Positions 43,576 to 54,921 of a stretch of DNA of 64,000 bases are shown here, piece by piece. Position 1 is the stretch's first letter. Each line of letters opens with the position of its first letter. The stretch is from Ascarosepion bandense (taxonomy: Eukaryota > Mollusca > Cephalopoda > Sepiida > Sepiidae): positions 2,521,001-2,585,000 of the forward strand of contig JBBBDQ010001271.1 in NCBI GenBank assembly GCA_037127315.1, given 5' to 3'. Under the pieces are notes generated by a model. The model ran no database searches. It was given only the letters and a program-made list of their open reading frames with translations, and was not told the origin of the DNA. A program made the translations under genes and the position numbers.

Positions 43576-44235
43576 TATATAAAAGAATAGCATAAATTTA
43601 TAATCAAAATACAAAAGCTTTTTTAAGAATATCAGCAAAAAGCTCAAAAACCAACAAAAACAGGGTAAAAAAAAAAATTAAATACTTCTTGAAGACAAAT
43701 TAGTTTTTTTTTAAAAAAAAGAAAAAACTGAATTGCAGAAAAAATTAAATACATTTTTTTTCAGAGGTTTAACTAGGTATGTCGTGAGAATTTCTTAAAC
43801 TTGGCATGTTGAAGAAAATCCAAGATGGTGTCTAAACATAAAGCATTCACAGAAGACCCAGCACTTGACTGATGTCACGATGGCAACCACATCTAGAGCA
43901 ATAAAATATCACAAACTTTGGACAGGATTCAATCAAATGTTCTTGATAATTACATTCAATTAAACTGAATTCTCATTAAGTGAAGATTTTTTATGGTTTC
44001 TTCATGGAACATTCAAACAAAAGTGAAAATGTTCAGGATGGATTTGTGCATGCTGTGTAAAAACCATGATTTCTTTTTAATCTGTTTTGTATAACTTGAT
44101 GGACTAAAGTAATGTCACTTCAAACTTTGTCTCACTGATACATTAAATTTCATTTAAAATGTTTTACTCTGGCAAAACAATTTTTCTCCGTCTAAATTTC
44201 TAAAATGAGAAATTACCAGTATTTTTTTTTTGTTT
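43576..44235. other. AT-rich stretch, nothing recognised
   Basis: A-rich runs at 43665-43735. No recognised motif. Confidence 0.4.
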
Positions 44236-45112
44236 TTATAATTGTTTCACCCCAAGCAAGGCAAGAACACCACTGGTGTTCAAGAGGTTACATTGAAAGA
44301 AAAGAAAGAAAAAAAAGAACAAGGTACAGGGGATGTTGGAGAAAGGACAAGAGAAAGATGGGAATCATAGAGATAGAAGATAGCAATGGACTTTGCATTT
44401 AAACTTTTGAAGATAGTAGCTTATCAAGGAAGCAAGTATGTGAAGGGAGTTCCACAGGTGGGAAGTGTGAGAAAAAAAAACTGGTAGATTAGAAGTGGCA
44501 GTTACATTTGACTATTTTGACAATAAAAAGGATCTGGATGCCACTTTAGTAGCATGAATAAATTCGTGTGGTTGAGGCACTAGGAAAAGAAGTTTATCGG
44601 GTTAGAAGCTGTGAAAATATTTGTAGAAAAGACACAGGGAAGCCACATCCCATCAGTAAAAAATTGAATGAAATCAAGCTGCCAAATTGAAATCGATTAC
44701 ATTGCCAATCCTCCTTAGGATTTTGTCGAGAGCCTCGAGATGAATAGCAGGTGTACCTGCCAAGATATGTCAACAGTATTCAATGCATGGTTGAATGGTA
44801 CATTTATAAATGTGCAAGATGGATTCTAATGGAAAATTCCCTGGCCTGACACGATTACCCAACCTTCTTAGCAGCAGATGTATCTATTGACTCAATGTAG
44901 TCATTCCACTTGAGGTTGGTTGAGACAGTGAGGCCAAAGAGGCACAGGGTGTTGCTTTTTGGGAGATTACCATGATCCATACTGATGGAAGGCAGGAAAG
45001 TTTTCTATGGTGGGTTAAGAGAGAGTAACTTTGTTTTGGAAACATTAAAATTTATAAACCATTTCTTACCTCAGTCCACCACTGATTGGAAGTTTTTTTC
45101 AAGAGCAGCAGT
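44236..45112 (-). pseudogene. LINE lineage 1 reverse transcriptase C-terminus and 3' end, relic
   Basis: This is the longest minus-strand lineage-1 copy. From its 3' end (tttcaccccaagcaaggcaa) it runs back through the WNSLP region (gggagttccacaggtgggaa, 44440), the YKYF block (44600-44640), the counterpart of CIEYC and LLDKI at 44700-44790, and KWLVNF-KTKLL at 45000-45080. The order equals that of the 21 kb element. Many stops. The opposite-strand 103-codon frame is its shadow. Confidence 0.75.
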
Positions 45113-45214
45113 AAAGTTTACATTATTTACAGTAATTACTCATTTTTGTTGTTGTTATCAGATTTTCACTTTCGCACCCTCTAGCTTTCTTCAAATGTTT
45201 ATGAAACTGGTTAA

Positions 45215-45545
45215 CTTTTCAGAAGATCTCAAACTGAACTCTTTATGCCCAGAAAATAATAATTGTGAATGCTGGACAATCTCTTCAAAAATGTGATTCT
45301 ACAGAAGACCAAAACTATGAGCAACAACAAAGTTTTAGAGAAAAGAAAAATAACACTTATATTTAACATCAGGAAGAGGAAAGAGAGGTTGGTAAATGTA
45401 ATATTCACAAGACATATTGAAAGCAAGAGGGAAAAAGCAAAGCAAATAACCTACTTAATAACTGTGTAAATGGTTGGAAAACACAAAACTTATTAAAGGC
45501 TACAAAGGACAGGAATGTGAATAGCAGCATTGGTGGTTGTGTGAA
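45215..45545 (+). pseudogene. RTE-like LINE C-terminal relic, 5' part of an interrupted copy
   Basis: Plus frames give NCECWTISSKM, then a damaged WFYRR region, KITLIFNIRKRKERLVN, and IESKREKAKQITYLITV. It reaches the coding equivalent of ATKDRN at about 45515 and then stops matching. The family end resumes at about 45990. Confidence 0.7.
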
Positions 45546-45989
45546 ATGTTAGCATGTTACAAATATCATTCATGACTGGTATGTTAAACGTAGAAGGTTG
45601 ACGATGTAAACCCTTAAGGAATAAGAAAGTAGCATGGAAGGTTTACAGTATAAACCCTTAAATGATGAGAGACTCAGAAGTACTAGTAAACAGAACGTTT
45701 ATGTTAAATAAGACATAACACGGAAATAAATACAATTATCCCAAACATAGGGCGAAACTGAACATATTGTTTCTAGCACACATGTTACAGTTAAAAAATC
45801 AAAGTCTGACTTACTTGTCCGAAGATTCAAGGGTCAGTTTCAAAGAGAATAAGGAGTGTTCAAAAGTTCTCCCTAACAGGCCAGTGAGTGTGAATGAAGA
45901 GAGAGAGAGAATTGTTTCTCTGCTGGTTTTTATATTAGATCAGCAGCCCCTATGGGTCACTTTGGTAACTACAAAAAATAACTCTGAAA
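45546..45989. other. Unidentified insertion of about 440 bases inside an RTE copy
   Basis: It separates two halves of one RTE end. It contains two related phrases, gaaggttgacgatgtaaacc cttaa at 45592 and gaaggtttacagtataaacc cttaa at 45638, and a GA run at 45898-45910. There is no coding capacity or family I can name. Ends and target duplication were not resolved. Confidence 0.45.
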
Positions 45990-46060
45990 TGTCCTAACAA
46001 GGAAATAATGAAGGGCAATGATCATCCACATCCTGAAGGCTCATAGAAGAAGAAATTGCA
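45990..46060 (+). mobile_element. RTE-like LINE, 3' end resuming after insertion
   Basis: ggcaatgatcatccacatcc then tgaaggctcatagaagaagaa matches the MIAYVLKG codons and tail. Confidence 0.6.
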
Positions 46061-46352
46061 GTAGATGTCATAGTTTTAAGTTATTTACTGAAATTAATTA
46101 TGAAAATGCTTTTTCATATAAAATTAAAGAACAATATTTTTATTAGTTCTATGTTGAATTGAAAAACACACTATATCTTTTTATTATATAAATCGACCTC
46201 TGTGAAGGTCATTCATAATTTTGATTCTGGTTTTATGTTTGAGATATTTTCATTCTTACATTATTCTATATTGATATTTCTCCTACACTGACAAATTTAT
46301 ATTTGTTATGGTGTGTATTCTTCCAAAAATATCAATTGAAAGAAAATGGAAT

Positions 46353-46363
46353 AAACAAAAAAT

Positions 46364-46410
<47 letters not shown>
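46353..46410. repeat. (TA)n microsatellite
   Basis: A TA run with one GTA interruption. Positions 46061-46352 and 46411-46929 have nothing else recognised. Confidence 0.9.
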
Positions 46411-46414
<4 letters not shown>

Positions 46415-46929
46415 ACAATTCTCATTCTGAATATCTTTTTAATGTTCTTTGTTTACAACTCAGGTTATTTTAAGCTTTTGTCTGCAATTCTTTATAATTG
46501 CAAACCAAAATATGTGTAACCTGGGAGACATATAATTCTTTCATGTGAATAAAAAAAATAAAAATGAGCAGATAAACTATGACCTTAGAAAACATAATTT
46601 CTTGTTAAAAAATATTCTGTTATGACTGGAAGCTTTGAAAATTTTAAATTCTTTTGGGAATATTTCTAATTTTTTTTCCCCTATTTCTCAAATAAAGAAT
46701 TTTCTGTTAAATAAGGTTTTATTTTGAAATTGTCACAACATTGATCGAAATCTTGAAAGGAAAAGACTGTTGTCTTTAAAATTTTGTCAACACTGGAAGG
46801 TAAACAACAAAATACTTAAAATGAACAGAGTTAAGTGGCTTTATATATAAGAACACGTAGAATCTCTCAAATCAAAGCCATGATATTTAAATTGCAAATT
46901 TAGGCTTTTGCCATGTCAAGTTAGGATAC

Positions 46930-47165
46930 AGGTTCCAATACTTAAGCAATGTTGACCTTGATCTGTACCTAGATGTGACTGCTTTGAATAACCAGCTGCT
47001 GTGTGCTTGAATGTGTGGGTCGTGTAATGGATAATGACTTGGAATTGTTTATCAGATAGATGATTTTCAATTCCAGTTGGGTCTGTTATATTTACTTAAA
47101 TGCAAATACTCTAGAAAATAGTATGACTTCACCTCTTCTCCCCCAGCAACAGGTTAATTAGTAAG
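46930..47165 (+). repeat. 5S-tRNA composite SINE, diverged
   Basis: A 5S-like head (cttaagcaatgttgaccttg, acctagatgtgactgctttg, aataaccagctgctgtg) is followed by the tRNA-like body (gtgtaatggataatgacttg, tttcaattccagttgg), then the shared middle (atttacttaaatgcaaatac, tatgacttcacctcttctcc). The order is the same as in 60337-60759. Confidence 0.7.
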
Positions 47166-47180
47166 ATTGTATCATGAAAT

Positions 47181-47830
47181 CCTTCTTCTTTTATGCGCTG
47201 TGTCCTTTCAGAAAGTAGGGGGTCACAGAACTCTACTTAGTTGTATCCCTTGTAATTCTTAACATTCTTCCTCTTGGTATTGCTCCCAAACCCCACTTTA
47301 CCATACATTTGCTCAAGACCATCAAGTATTTTTTACATTGCTTTCTTCTATCTCTCTTTTCTTCTACCTGTTCAGTAAGTATTAGATTCTCCAAGCCCTC
47401 CATCCTCATTACATGTCCCAGAAATTTCAGCTGTCTTTTCCTGTATAAGTTTTCTTTTTGTTTCCATTCTCTCCAAAACCTTGCCATTGCTCACATGTTC
47501 AGTCCATGGTATCATCAATATCCTTCTGTACAACTACATTTCTGTTGCTTTGAGTCTCATCTTCATCTCTGAAGAAATTGTCCAGCATTTGCTACCATAC
47601 AGGAGAACAGATATCACATAACATTTCAGTACTCTTTTCTTTGTTTCCAAGAAAATCTGTCTCTCCATACTCTGCTTAGCTTTTGAAATGTGTCTTTGAC
47701 CATGCCAATATGCCTTTGGATGTTAGTGTCACACTTTTTATCCTCTATTAAAACACTTCCCAGGTATTTAAATTTCTGTACCTGTTTGATTTTAGTATCC
47801 CAACCTGTTGTTGGCATTCTTACTATCTCA
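47181..47830 (-). pseudogene. RTE-like LINE, C-terminal domain and 3' end, relic
   Basis: Minus frames give GWDTKIKQVQKFKYLGSVLI then EDKKCDTNIQRHIGMVKDTF (47626-47916), and RKRQLKFLGHVMRMEGLENL then ILTEQVEEKRDRRKQ (47233-47487). The tail at 47181-47215 carries the family 3' end. The register shifts at least twice. It starts directly after a SINE at its 3' side. Confidence 0.8.
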
Positions 47831-48279
47831 AAAAAATAAATTAATAAGTTCGTAGAATCTAAAAATATTTTGTACCTGCAAAGGGTTGATAAGCTATAGA
47901 AAAATGAATGAATCAATCAACCAACTGCAAATTCTTGTAATGTTAAATGTTTCATATTCTTAAAATATATGGTGGAAATTTTTTTAAGGCAGGGTTATTG
48001 TGATTTTACAAGTTCATGAATATTAAATTTGTTCTGAAAATTTCTAAGATACTAAGCAAATCCTTTGATTCATAAACCTTCTAAACATAAAAAAACTTTA
48101 TTTTTTTCTGCTGTGATAGATCTGCTATTCACCAACATGTTATTAAGTATAGTGGCTCTTACAACTATCTCTACAATTCCCCCTGGTAAAAATTATGGAA
48201 TTAGCACTTAGTTGTCTTTTATTTAGTAGTAAATAAACTAATAAAAATAAAATAATAAAATGCAAAAAGATTCCACTAC
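47831..48279. other. AT-rich stretch, nothing recognised
   Basis: No motif or repeat was recognised. Confidence 0.4.
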
Positions 48280-48800
48280 AGATAGTCTGGTACACCTGCT
48301 ATATATTTAGAGATTCTTGATAAAATTCAAAGAAGAATCAGCAATCTTATTAGTCCTGATTTGGCATCTCGGCTTCAGTCACTTTCCCACAGCTGTAAAG
48401 TAGCTTCCCTGTGCTTTTTCTATAGCTACTTTTATGGTAATTGTTCTGATGAACTTTGCTCAATGATATCTAGACTTTACGAATTTAATTGCAGCACCAG
48501 ATTGGCACCAAAATGTCATAATTATATAGTTGAATTTTCTAGATGTAGCTATAAGTTTTATGCTGACAGTTTCTTTTTTCACACTTCTTGCCTGTGAAAA
48601 TCTCTTCTGGATTCTTGCTTTTCAATCAACTTTGATCCCAAAAACTTAAATGCAATGTCAATCATTATCTACTGTCATTTTAATTCCTCTTCCTTTATTG
48701 CTCTCACTCCTTAATTATTTTTCTTATTCTTTCACACCCAGTCATCCCTTGTACTTTAGTGACTTTATTGCCTTTATTAGAGTGAAATGATAATAAAAAA
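48280..48800 (+). pseudogene. LINE lineage 1 reverse transcriptase C-terminus and 3' end, relic
   Basis: The plus frame from 48361 reads MASRLQSLSHSCKVASLCFF, YGNCSDELCSMISRLYEF and SFFFHTSCL, after an upstream DKIQRRI counterpart at 48322. The 3' UTR ends tttattagagtgaaatgata then A-rich sequence at 48790-48800. A transposon derivative starts four bases later. Confidence 0.75.
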
Positions 48801-48803
48801 ATA

Positions 48804-49334
48804 TGTGTTCCATTAACTTGGACTAATTTGAATGTGAATTAATTTTTTTCAATTTCAACTTATGTCTTTGGCAATTTGGAAAGATTAACGATCGAACAAT
48901 GTGTTAAAGTTATTAAAGCCTATTGCAAAAATGGATGTTCAAACAAGAGAAGTTCCCAGGTTGCTTCATCTCTTCAAACAATGATGTCATTTGGCCACCA
49001 TGCATGTGCGACTTGACAACTTTAGATTTCTTTCTTTGGAATCATTTCAAAAGTAAGGTCTAAGCCAACGAGCCAACAAAAATTCAACAGGTAAAGGATG
49101 AGATAATAAGGCATATTGGTGAGATCAAGGAGCGACAATGCAGAGATGTCATAAAAAATTTTGACCATAGAATGGAAGTGTGCCACTGAAAACTTGGCGG
49201 ACATTGGGCAATGTTATTTTTCACACATAACAACCATGACTCAAATAACATGATCCCATAGTGGAATCAATAAAATTTCACCAATAACACTGTTTTATTT
49301 ACTGCTGACTTTGAGCCATCTTAATGGAACACCC
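48804..49334 (+). mobile_element. Mariner-superfamily element with large internal deletion
   Basis: TA flanks both ends (48802-48803, 49335-49336). The termini are short inverted repeats (tgtgttccattaa at the left, ttaatggaacaccc at the right). Inside, an N-terminal helix-turn-helix-like EQCVKVIKAYCKNGCS (from about 48893) is joined after few codons to a transposase C-terminus: WPPCMCDLTTLDFFLWNHFK, then QQVKDEIIRHI and DVIKNFDHRMEVC. Most of the catalytic domain is missing. The N-terminal style is that seen in insect DUF4817-type transposon proteins. It is a non-autonomous deletion derivative. Confidence 0.75.
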
Positions 49335-49336
49335 TA

Positions 49337-49857
49337 TAGTTTAGAAAAAAATTTGTCCCATTAATTTAAGTAATTTAATCTATTTTCTTATAGAACATTT
49401 TATGAAGCCAAAGTGTTCATAAAAATATTTTGGATATCTTATTAGTCTATTTGCTGCTAATCAGTTAAATTCACACCTTTCCTAATAATATCAGTGTGAC
49501 ACAAACCAAAACAGTCTGAGTCAGAATTTGAACTTTACTCAACAAATTTATTTTTTTCCTACTAATATTTGTTATAACATGAGACAACATTAGTTTTTAA
49601 AATAGTTTATGGTAATATAGTCTATCCAATGGTAATAACATTTTATTAAGACCCTTTGAAGATATTTGAAAACATGAATGCCAAGGGATATTTTTAGTAT
49701 GAAATATTAATAGCTTTAAGTCATTTGTTTGTGAACACCGCAAAATGAAAGCAACCATAGAATTCTGTTGATCAGCTTAAATAGAAATTTGTAGTTAACA
49801 AAACTTACTGATATGAACACAATAAATATAAGATATAACAGTTTCAATTTCAGGTCT
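49337..49857. other. AT-rich stretch, nothing recognised
   Basis: No motif or repeat was recognised. Confidence 0.4.
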
Positions 49858-50095
49858 ATATCACATTAGAACACCAGCTCTGGTACAATCACCAAAGTTG
49901 AGCAATGTCAAACCTGGTTATTACCTAGATGGGTGACTACTTGGGAATATAAGTTGCTGTAAGCTTGAATGTGGAGGTAGTGCAATGTATAATGGCTCAG
50001 AATTGGAAATTAGAGAGCTGAATTTCAGTACCAGTCAAGTGTGTTATATTCACTTAAGGTAAAATAATACCCCCAGGAAAAGGTATAAATGTCAA
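49858..50095 (+). repeat. 5S-tRNA composite SINE
   Basis: A 5S-like head reads tcaccaaagttgagcaatgt, tacctagatgggtgactact and tgggaatataagttgctgta. It is joined to the tRNA-like body gtgcaatgtataatggctca and gaatttcagtaccag, then the tail ccaggaaaaggtataaat. It is better preserved than the 46.9 kb copy. Confidence 0.75.
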
Positions 50096-50349
50096 GACAA
50101 AGATAAAAGCGGAGATAAAAATAACAACAATTGGATTAAAAATAAGACTAGTTTAGAAATTCACAATAATGACAATGCCTCTCGTTAAGATGACTGACTT
50201 TTAAACCCAAACTTTATAATAGCCAACAATTAGGCAGTAATGTCTAACCAGATTCAGCTGGGTTTGTGCAAAACATAGTATGATGAGAAATACAGTATTT
50301 TTGCGTGATCTCTTAAGACGAACCATCTTCCTGTATTATCAATTGCTTG

Positions 50350-50380
<31 letters not shown>
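50350..50380. repeat. Poly(A) run, 31 bases
   Basis: An uninterrupted A run with no recognised retroelement 3' end before it. Positions 50096-50349 and 50381-50772 have nothing else recognised. Confidence 0.9.
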
Positions 50381-50383
<3 letters not shown>

Positions 50384-50772
50384 CCATTGAATATCTAGTG
50401 TGGACATTGGACACTTCTCTTGTTTTTCAAATGCTTCATTCATGTGTTATAGTTTCAACACATTTTTCTCATAAAACATTTGTATTTAATTGCTTGTATG
50501 ATTATCATTCCTGCTTAGACATCATATATGAGTTATTTGTGTGAAAAACAATGAAAAACTTCTGATTGTAGCCTGGATGGCAAAACCCCAAGCAACATAA
50601 CTTGTGGTTGGTCGCATAATAAAACCTGTCAAACAGGAGTTATCTTGTGGTTGGCAGTCAATGTGTCAAACACCCAATCAGCTTAAGACTATTATGTCTA
50701 CTGCTATTAAGTAGTGAGCAAAGCAACTAAATTACAATAAAAAAAAAACATGTCAGAAATTAATAATGAGCA

Positions 50773-51068
50773 ACTTTTCTCACGCTTCCCACCTGTGGAA
50801 CTCCCTTCCACAAGTCTGCTTTCCCGACAGTTACAATCTCCAGGTGTTCAAATGTAGGGTCAATAGACACTTCCTATCACACTAACTCCCAACTATTCTC
50901 AGAACACTCTCATCTACCCAACCCTCATTCTCGGTATCCTTACCCGCCTATCACCCACCCTCTGACATTTCCTATATTTAATCATCCTTTCTCCACTCTA
51001 CGTAGCCCCCTGCGCAGTAGTGGCAGTGACATGCCTCGCTCGGGGTGAAACGCTTATAAAAAAAAAAA
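50773..51068 (+). mobile_element. LINE lineage 1, 3' end, close relative of the 21 kb copy
   Basis: It starts in LWNSLPQVCFPDSYNLQ codons (tgtggaactcccttccacaa) and keeps the normal protein end VFKCRVNRHFLSH-stop. Then come the 3' UTR and an A tail at 51058-51068. Differences from 22610-22890 are few. It shows the ancestral state at the site where the 21 kb copy lost five bases. It is 5'-truncated to about 300 bases. Confidence 0.88.
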
Positions 51069-52639
51069 TGACTCGCAAATTTATTTTGTGAGAGACTCAT
51101 GTTGATTTCTCAAGTAAGTATGGCAATGATAATTAGCAGTTTCCTTATAAGGAAATATTCAGCATTCACTGACCAAATAAAAAACATTAAAACAGTTTTT
51201 CAGAAAAATAGTCTTCTTATATCCACTAACTGTTATTACTTTTTATCATATTGATGGCAGTTCCTTTCTTAACCTTTTGTTTACAGTAGTGTAGAAAGTT
51301 GACACGTCAATTATATCAGTATTTTCTCTTCTAGTTATATATTGCAGTTGAAATTCTAGTTGTTGCTGCTGTTGGAAGTGTGTAGTTTTTGTTATTTTAT
51401 GATGTGATTCAGCAGTGTCAGTCTATAAGATCTGATGAAGAATTGTTTTCTTTAAGACCTAAATGGCTTCAAGCAAATGATTCTTTAGTTCTTTGATCTG
51501 AGAAAATGGTTTTCTGTAGCTAATAGTTTAGATATGATTCGAAATGAGTTTTACACCAGGCATGATATGAATATAAGAGAATAGATCAGATGAGGCAAAA
51601 AAAAAAAAAGTCTTACTCTAGTTCTTAGGTTAAAATTTTGATTCTGCAGTACATTTTGGTCATGAACAAAACTACTCCTATGTTGAATTTTGTTATTTCC
51701 TATACTAAATTTCTTATAAGGGATCCTTAGACAAAGGTATTTCAAGAATTATGAAATCATGTAGGAATGTAAAACATTACTGCATATCTGCTCAACTTCT
51801 GTTATAAATCGGATATATATCTTGGAGAAAGCTATGTTTCAAAGATTAAGTTAGTTTGTTGTATTATAACGAAAGTGAATTCTCCTACTAATAACATTGT
51901 GGATACGACTACTGATATTATTAGTGTTTTATTCATTCTACTAGTAAGTCTAACAGAATATCACACTCAATAGTAAATCAAGTTTGTTATAATTAATTTT
52001 TTTTGTTAATTCTACTATAAAAAATACAATTTCATCTTTCAAGCATTTATATTTTTTCTTAATGCTCTAATAAAAATTGGAAGATTGGAAATGAAGGTAA
52101 GAAGAAAAGAATAACAATCAATTATAAGGAGACAATGCATGGCTGTCAGCAAGCAGAACATTTCAAAGACACACAAATCAAGCAAATATGAAAATTTATA
52201 TATTTATAAAGTGTTTAAACAGAAGATAGAAAATGTGGCATTAAAAGTATAAAAGGCAATTGTGAAAATGTATTTTAAAACTAAGCAAAGTATTAAGAAA
52301 AAGAAAACTTTCATTAAAAAGAAAAAGAAAATAAACTGTAATGTTATATGTTGAAAATTCCACATTTAACTGAACATTTACTTACAATCAGATAAAGGTG
52401 TTAGAGTTATCTACTCCTAGTTTTTTGTTTTTATTGTTGTTATGAGGGGGCATTCTTGTGATGTCCCTTATAAATAAAATAATTCATAGCATATTACCAT
52501 GGTACAACATGGGTCTGTTTTCTTTATGAGTTTATACTTCTTTCTGGAAAATGAAGTTGAATACATGCATTCACACAAAACAAGGTATGTCTATGTTTGC
52601 TATCTAATTTGATGCACAAATTTCTAACACAAGTCCTCC
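51069..52639. other. AT-rich stretch, nothing recognised
   Basis: A palindromic tttccttataaggaaa at about 51142 recalls 32109. Frames are short and without motifs. Confidence 0.35.
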
Positions 52640-53055
52640 TATAGGGTGGTGAATGAGGAACAATCTCCACAAAGATGAAGAGACTTGAGAGAACAGCAAT
52701 GTAGTCCTACAAAAAGATGTTGAGAATACAAAATCCTGAACATTTCAGTAACAAGTCTTAAAACATATAAAATATAAAATGACATATATTTAAAATCAGA
52801 AAGAGACAATTCACATTTTCAGGATAGATAATGAGGAAAAAATGCTTGGAGAATTTGACACTCACAGGACATATTGAAGTTAAGAGGAACAAAGGGAAAT
52901 AGTGAGTAACCTACCTAACAAGATTGTGTAAGTGGATTGTGGAACAGGCATTAGGAGTGATAGTGAAAAGACAAATCTTACTAAGAGCAACAAAGGATAG
53001 GAAGATGTAGAGAGCCATATCCTGAAGGGATATGACACATAGAAAAAGAATAAAA
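52640..53055 (+). pseudogene. RTE-like LINE, C-terminal domain and 3' end, relic
   Basis: The phrases aagagacttgagagaacagc (KKRLE), gtcctacaaaaagatgttga, aatgcttggagaatttgaca (LENLT), aaaggataggaagatgtaga (KDRKMW) and gccatatcctgaagggatat follow the family order. The end is gacacatagaaaaagaa. Frame-broken. Confidence 0.7.
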
Positions 53056-54086
53056 CAAACTAAATATAACACATTCATTTCTTAAAGAAAATAATCAAAC
53101 CACAAATTTCAACAGATGGTATTACTTGAAAGAGAAAATATAACCCAAGTTGTTATACAAGAGAAATAATTCACAAAAAGTCTACAAATATCTACAACAA
53201 AGGCCACACAAATATGTTTGCAATATGCCACCATTGCTAAGAGAATAACCTAAAAAAATTGCTGGTTTTATATTGCAAAGATCCATCTCAGCCACAGGTA
53301 ATCAATAAGATTCTTATGTAGGTGTATATAGGATCTTTTAGTAGCACAGAGATGAAGACCAAGGGATCTTGGCATTTAAATAATAAAAAAAGTCTTCATC
53401 TCGTTATGTATAAGAATTTAAAAATAATTTTGAATATTTTATTGGTTATTTTATTATTTTGATATGAAACTTATACTGGAAGAAAGTAAATGTTTATTAT
53501 TTTAAGTATAAATAAATAAACACTACAACATTATTTTGCTTGTCAGAATCTGCATTAGTTCCTGTGTTTATTGATTATGCTTTTATCTTTATCCAGATGA
53601 GAGACAGGAATACAAGGAAGTGGAAGTAAAGTGATAAATGCATGGGGAAGAAATGGAATAAGGTGATAAATATACTTAGTTAAAAATAAGTGCTGTTCTG
53701 GGGTAATGGTTACTGAAGCAAATATAACAAATGAATAACAACACAGTAATCAACATGACAACCAATGATCTCACCTGCTTGCACTTCTCACCTTGTGATC
53801 ACCTCAGGTGAACTTTGAAGAGTATCTCATCTGCAATTAACTAGCTTTATTTACCTGAAGAGATTGCCTTACATTTTATCGAGAAGAAACACTAAAAATC
53901 TTGCAGTTTCCTATTAAAAAACTATTGAGACAATTTTAATTAAAAAATAAATTATTTAGTAAGCTGAATATCTATCTTTTTTATAACATTTTTCTCTTGC
54001 CCCAATTTTAGCTTTGCAGTTGAAAAGTGGATAGAGTAAAAGATATTTTTTCTTCTTTTTGTTTCATTAATGTTCACCCAATACAA
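53056..54086. other. AT-rich stretch, nothing recognised
   Basis: A less AT-rich patch at 53750-53830 (cacctgcttgcacttctcac, cacctcaggtgaactttg) has no identified match. Confidence 0.35.
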
Positions 54087-54180
54087 GGCCCAAGAATCAC
54101 TCAAGATAGAGGATTACTGAATGAAATGTAGGATATGAAACTAAGAGGAGAAAAGTAGTAAATGAAGATTAGAAAAATAT
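54087..54180 (+). repeat. Possible third copy of the 13.96 kb repeat
   Basis: actcaagatagaggattact and gaggagaaaagtagtaaatg resemble parts of 13960-14140 and 14915-15100, but the central gagtggctctcaagcc block is missing. Confidence 0.3.
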
Positions 54181-54629
54181 GGGGACTGATAACAAATGAC
54201 CTGAGGCTTAAAAAGATGAAGATTGCAGTGTTTAGGGAAACATCCAAGCAGGTGTCTATTTTGCAAAGTAACACAAGTATGGGTAGTCTAATTATTAGAT
54301 GTCAACAATCAGAGTCAGATAAAATTTTTGTAACATTAGCAGATTTCATATTTTTATGCAACATGAGGAACACTAATCATAGACACTCATCATCCTCATC
54401 ATCATCAACTTCAACCAAGATATGCAAAATGGCATGAAACGCTTGTTATGTGAATATTGCTGCTACACTTGTAATAAATTTTGTTGAGTGTTAGTTGCTT
54501 GCTTTTGATATACATGGGGGAGAATGGAAATGTTCTCATCCCAAATCATTTACCCAAATGCTGACCCAATATCAAGATTCTTTTGGTAGATTTACTTCCT
54601 GCTTGGGTCAAGAAGGTTTCAACAACAGC

Positions 54630-54635
<6 letters not shown>

Positions 54636-54672
<37 letters not shown>
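54636..54672. repeat. (TA)n microsatellite
   Basis: A TA run of about 37 bases. A short TCA-rich patch lies nearby at 54385-54413. Confidence 0.95.
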
Positions 54673-54675
<3 letters not shown>

Positions 54676-54789
54676 TTAACTAATGGATATATCTTCCACA
54701 GTTTTATATTTACTTTTTATAATGTTCTCAATACAGTTGTAGAGCATTTATAGATAGCTATTATGATTGTTACAATTGATTGTTACAAT

Positions 54790-54791
<2 letters not shown>

Positions 54792-54832
<41 letters not shown>
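54792..54832. repeat. (TA)n microsatellite, left flank of ribozyme-like motif
   Basis: A TA run of about 41 bases. Together with the run at 54900-54921 it brackets the 60-base hammerhead-like unit. Confidence 0.95.
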
Positions 54833-54834
<2 letters not shown>

Positions 54835-54840
54835 TGAACA

Positions 54841-54900
54841 TTGAAGTCAACACTCAAAGGCGACAGACTGTTTCATGCTACGCACAATCATCAGGCCACA
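54841..54900 (-). ncRNA. Hammerhead-ribozyme-like motif, likely Penelope-type terminus
   Basis: On the minus strand the core elements occur in correct order: CUGAUGA (54894-54888), a short stem-loop gugc-gua-gcau, GAAA (54874-54871), a hairpin acag-u-cugu, and GUC (54864-54862). The bases ggc before CUGAUGA (54897-54895) pair with gcc after GUC (54861-54859), forming helix I. Cleavage would be expected just after the GUC. Helix II is short, with two unpaired U after CUGAUGA, and helix III is minimal. Penelope-like elements are known to carry hammerhead motifs with very short helix III in their terminal repeats and to favour TA-rich sites, which fits the TA runs on both sides. Confidence 0.6.
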
Positions 54901-54921
54901 TATATATATATATATATATAT
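54900..54921. repeat. (TA)n microsatellite, right flank of ribozyme-like motif
   Basis: A TA run of about 22 bases ending in tagatag. Confidence 0.9.
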
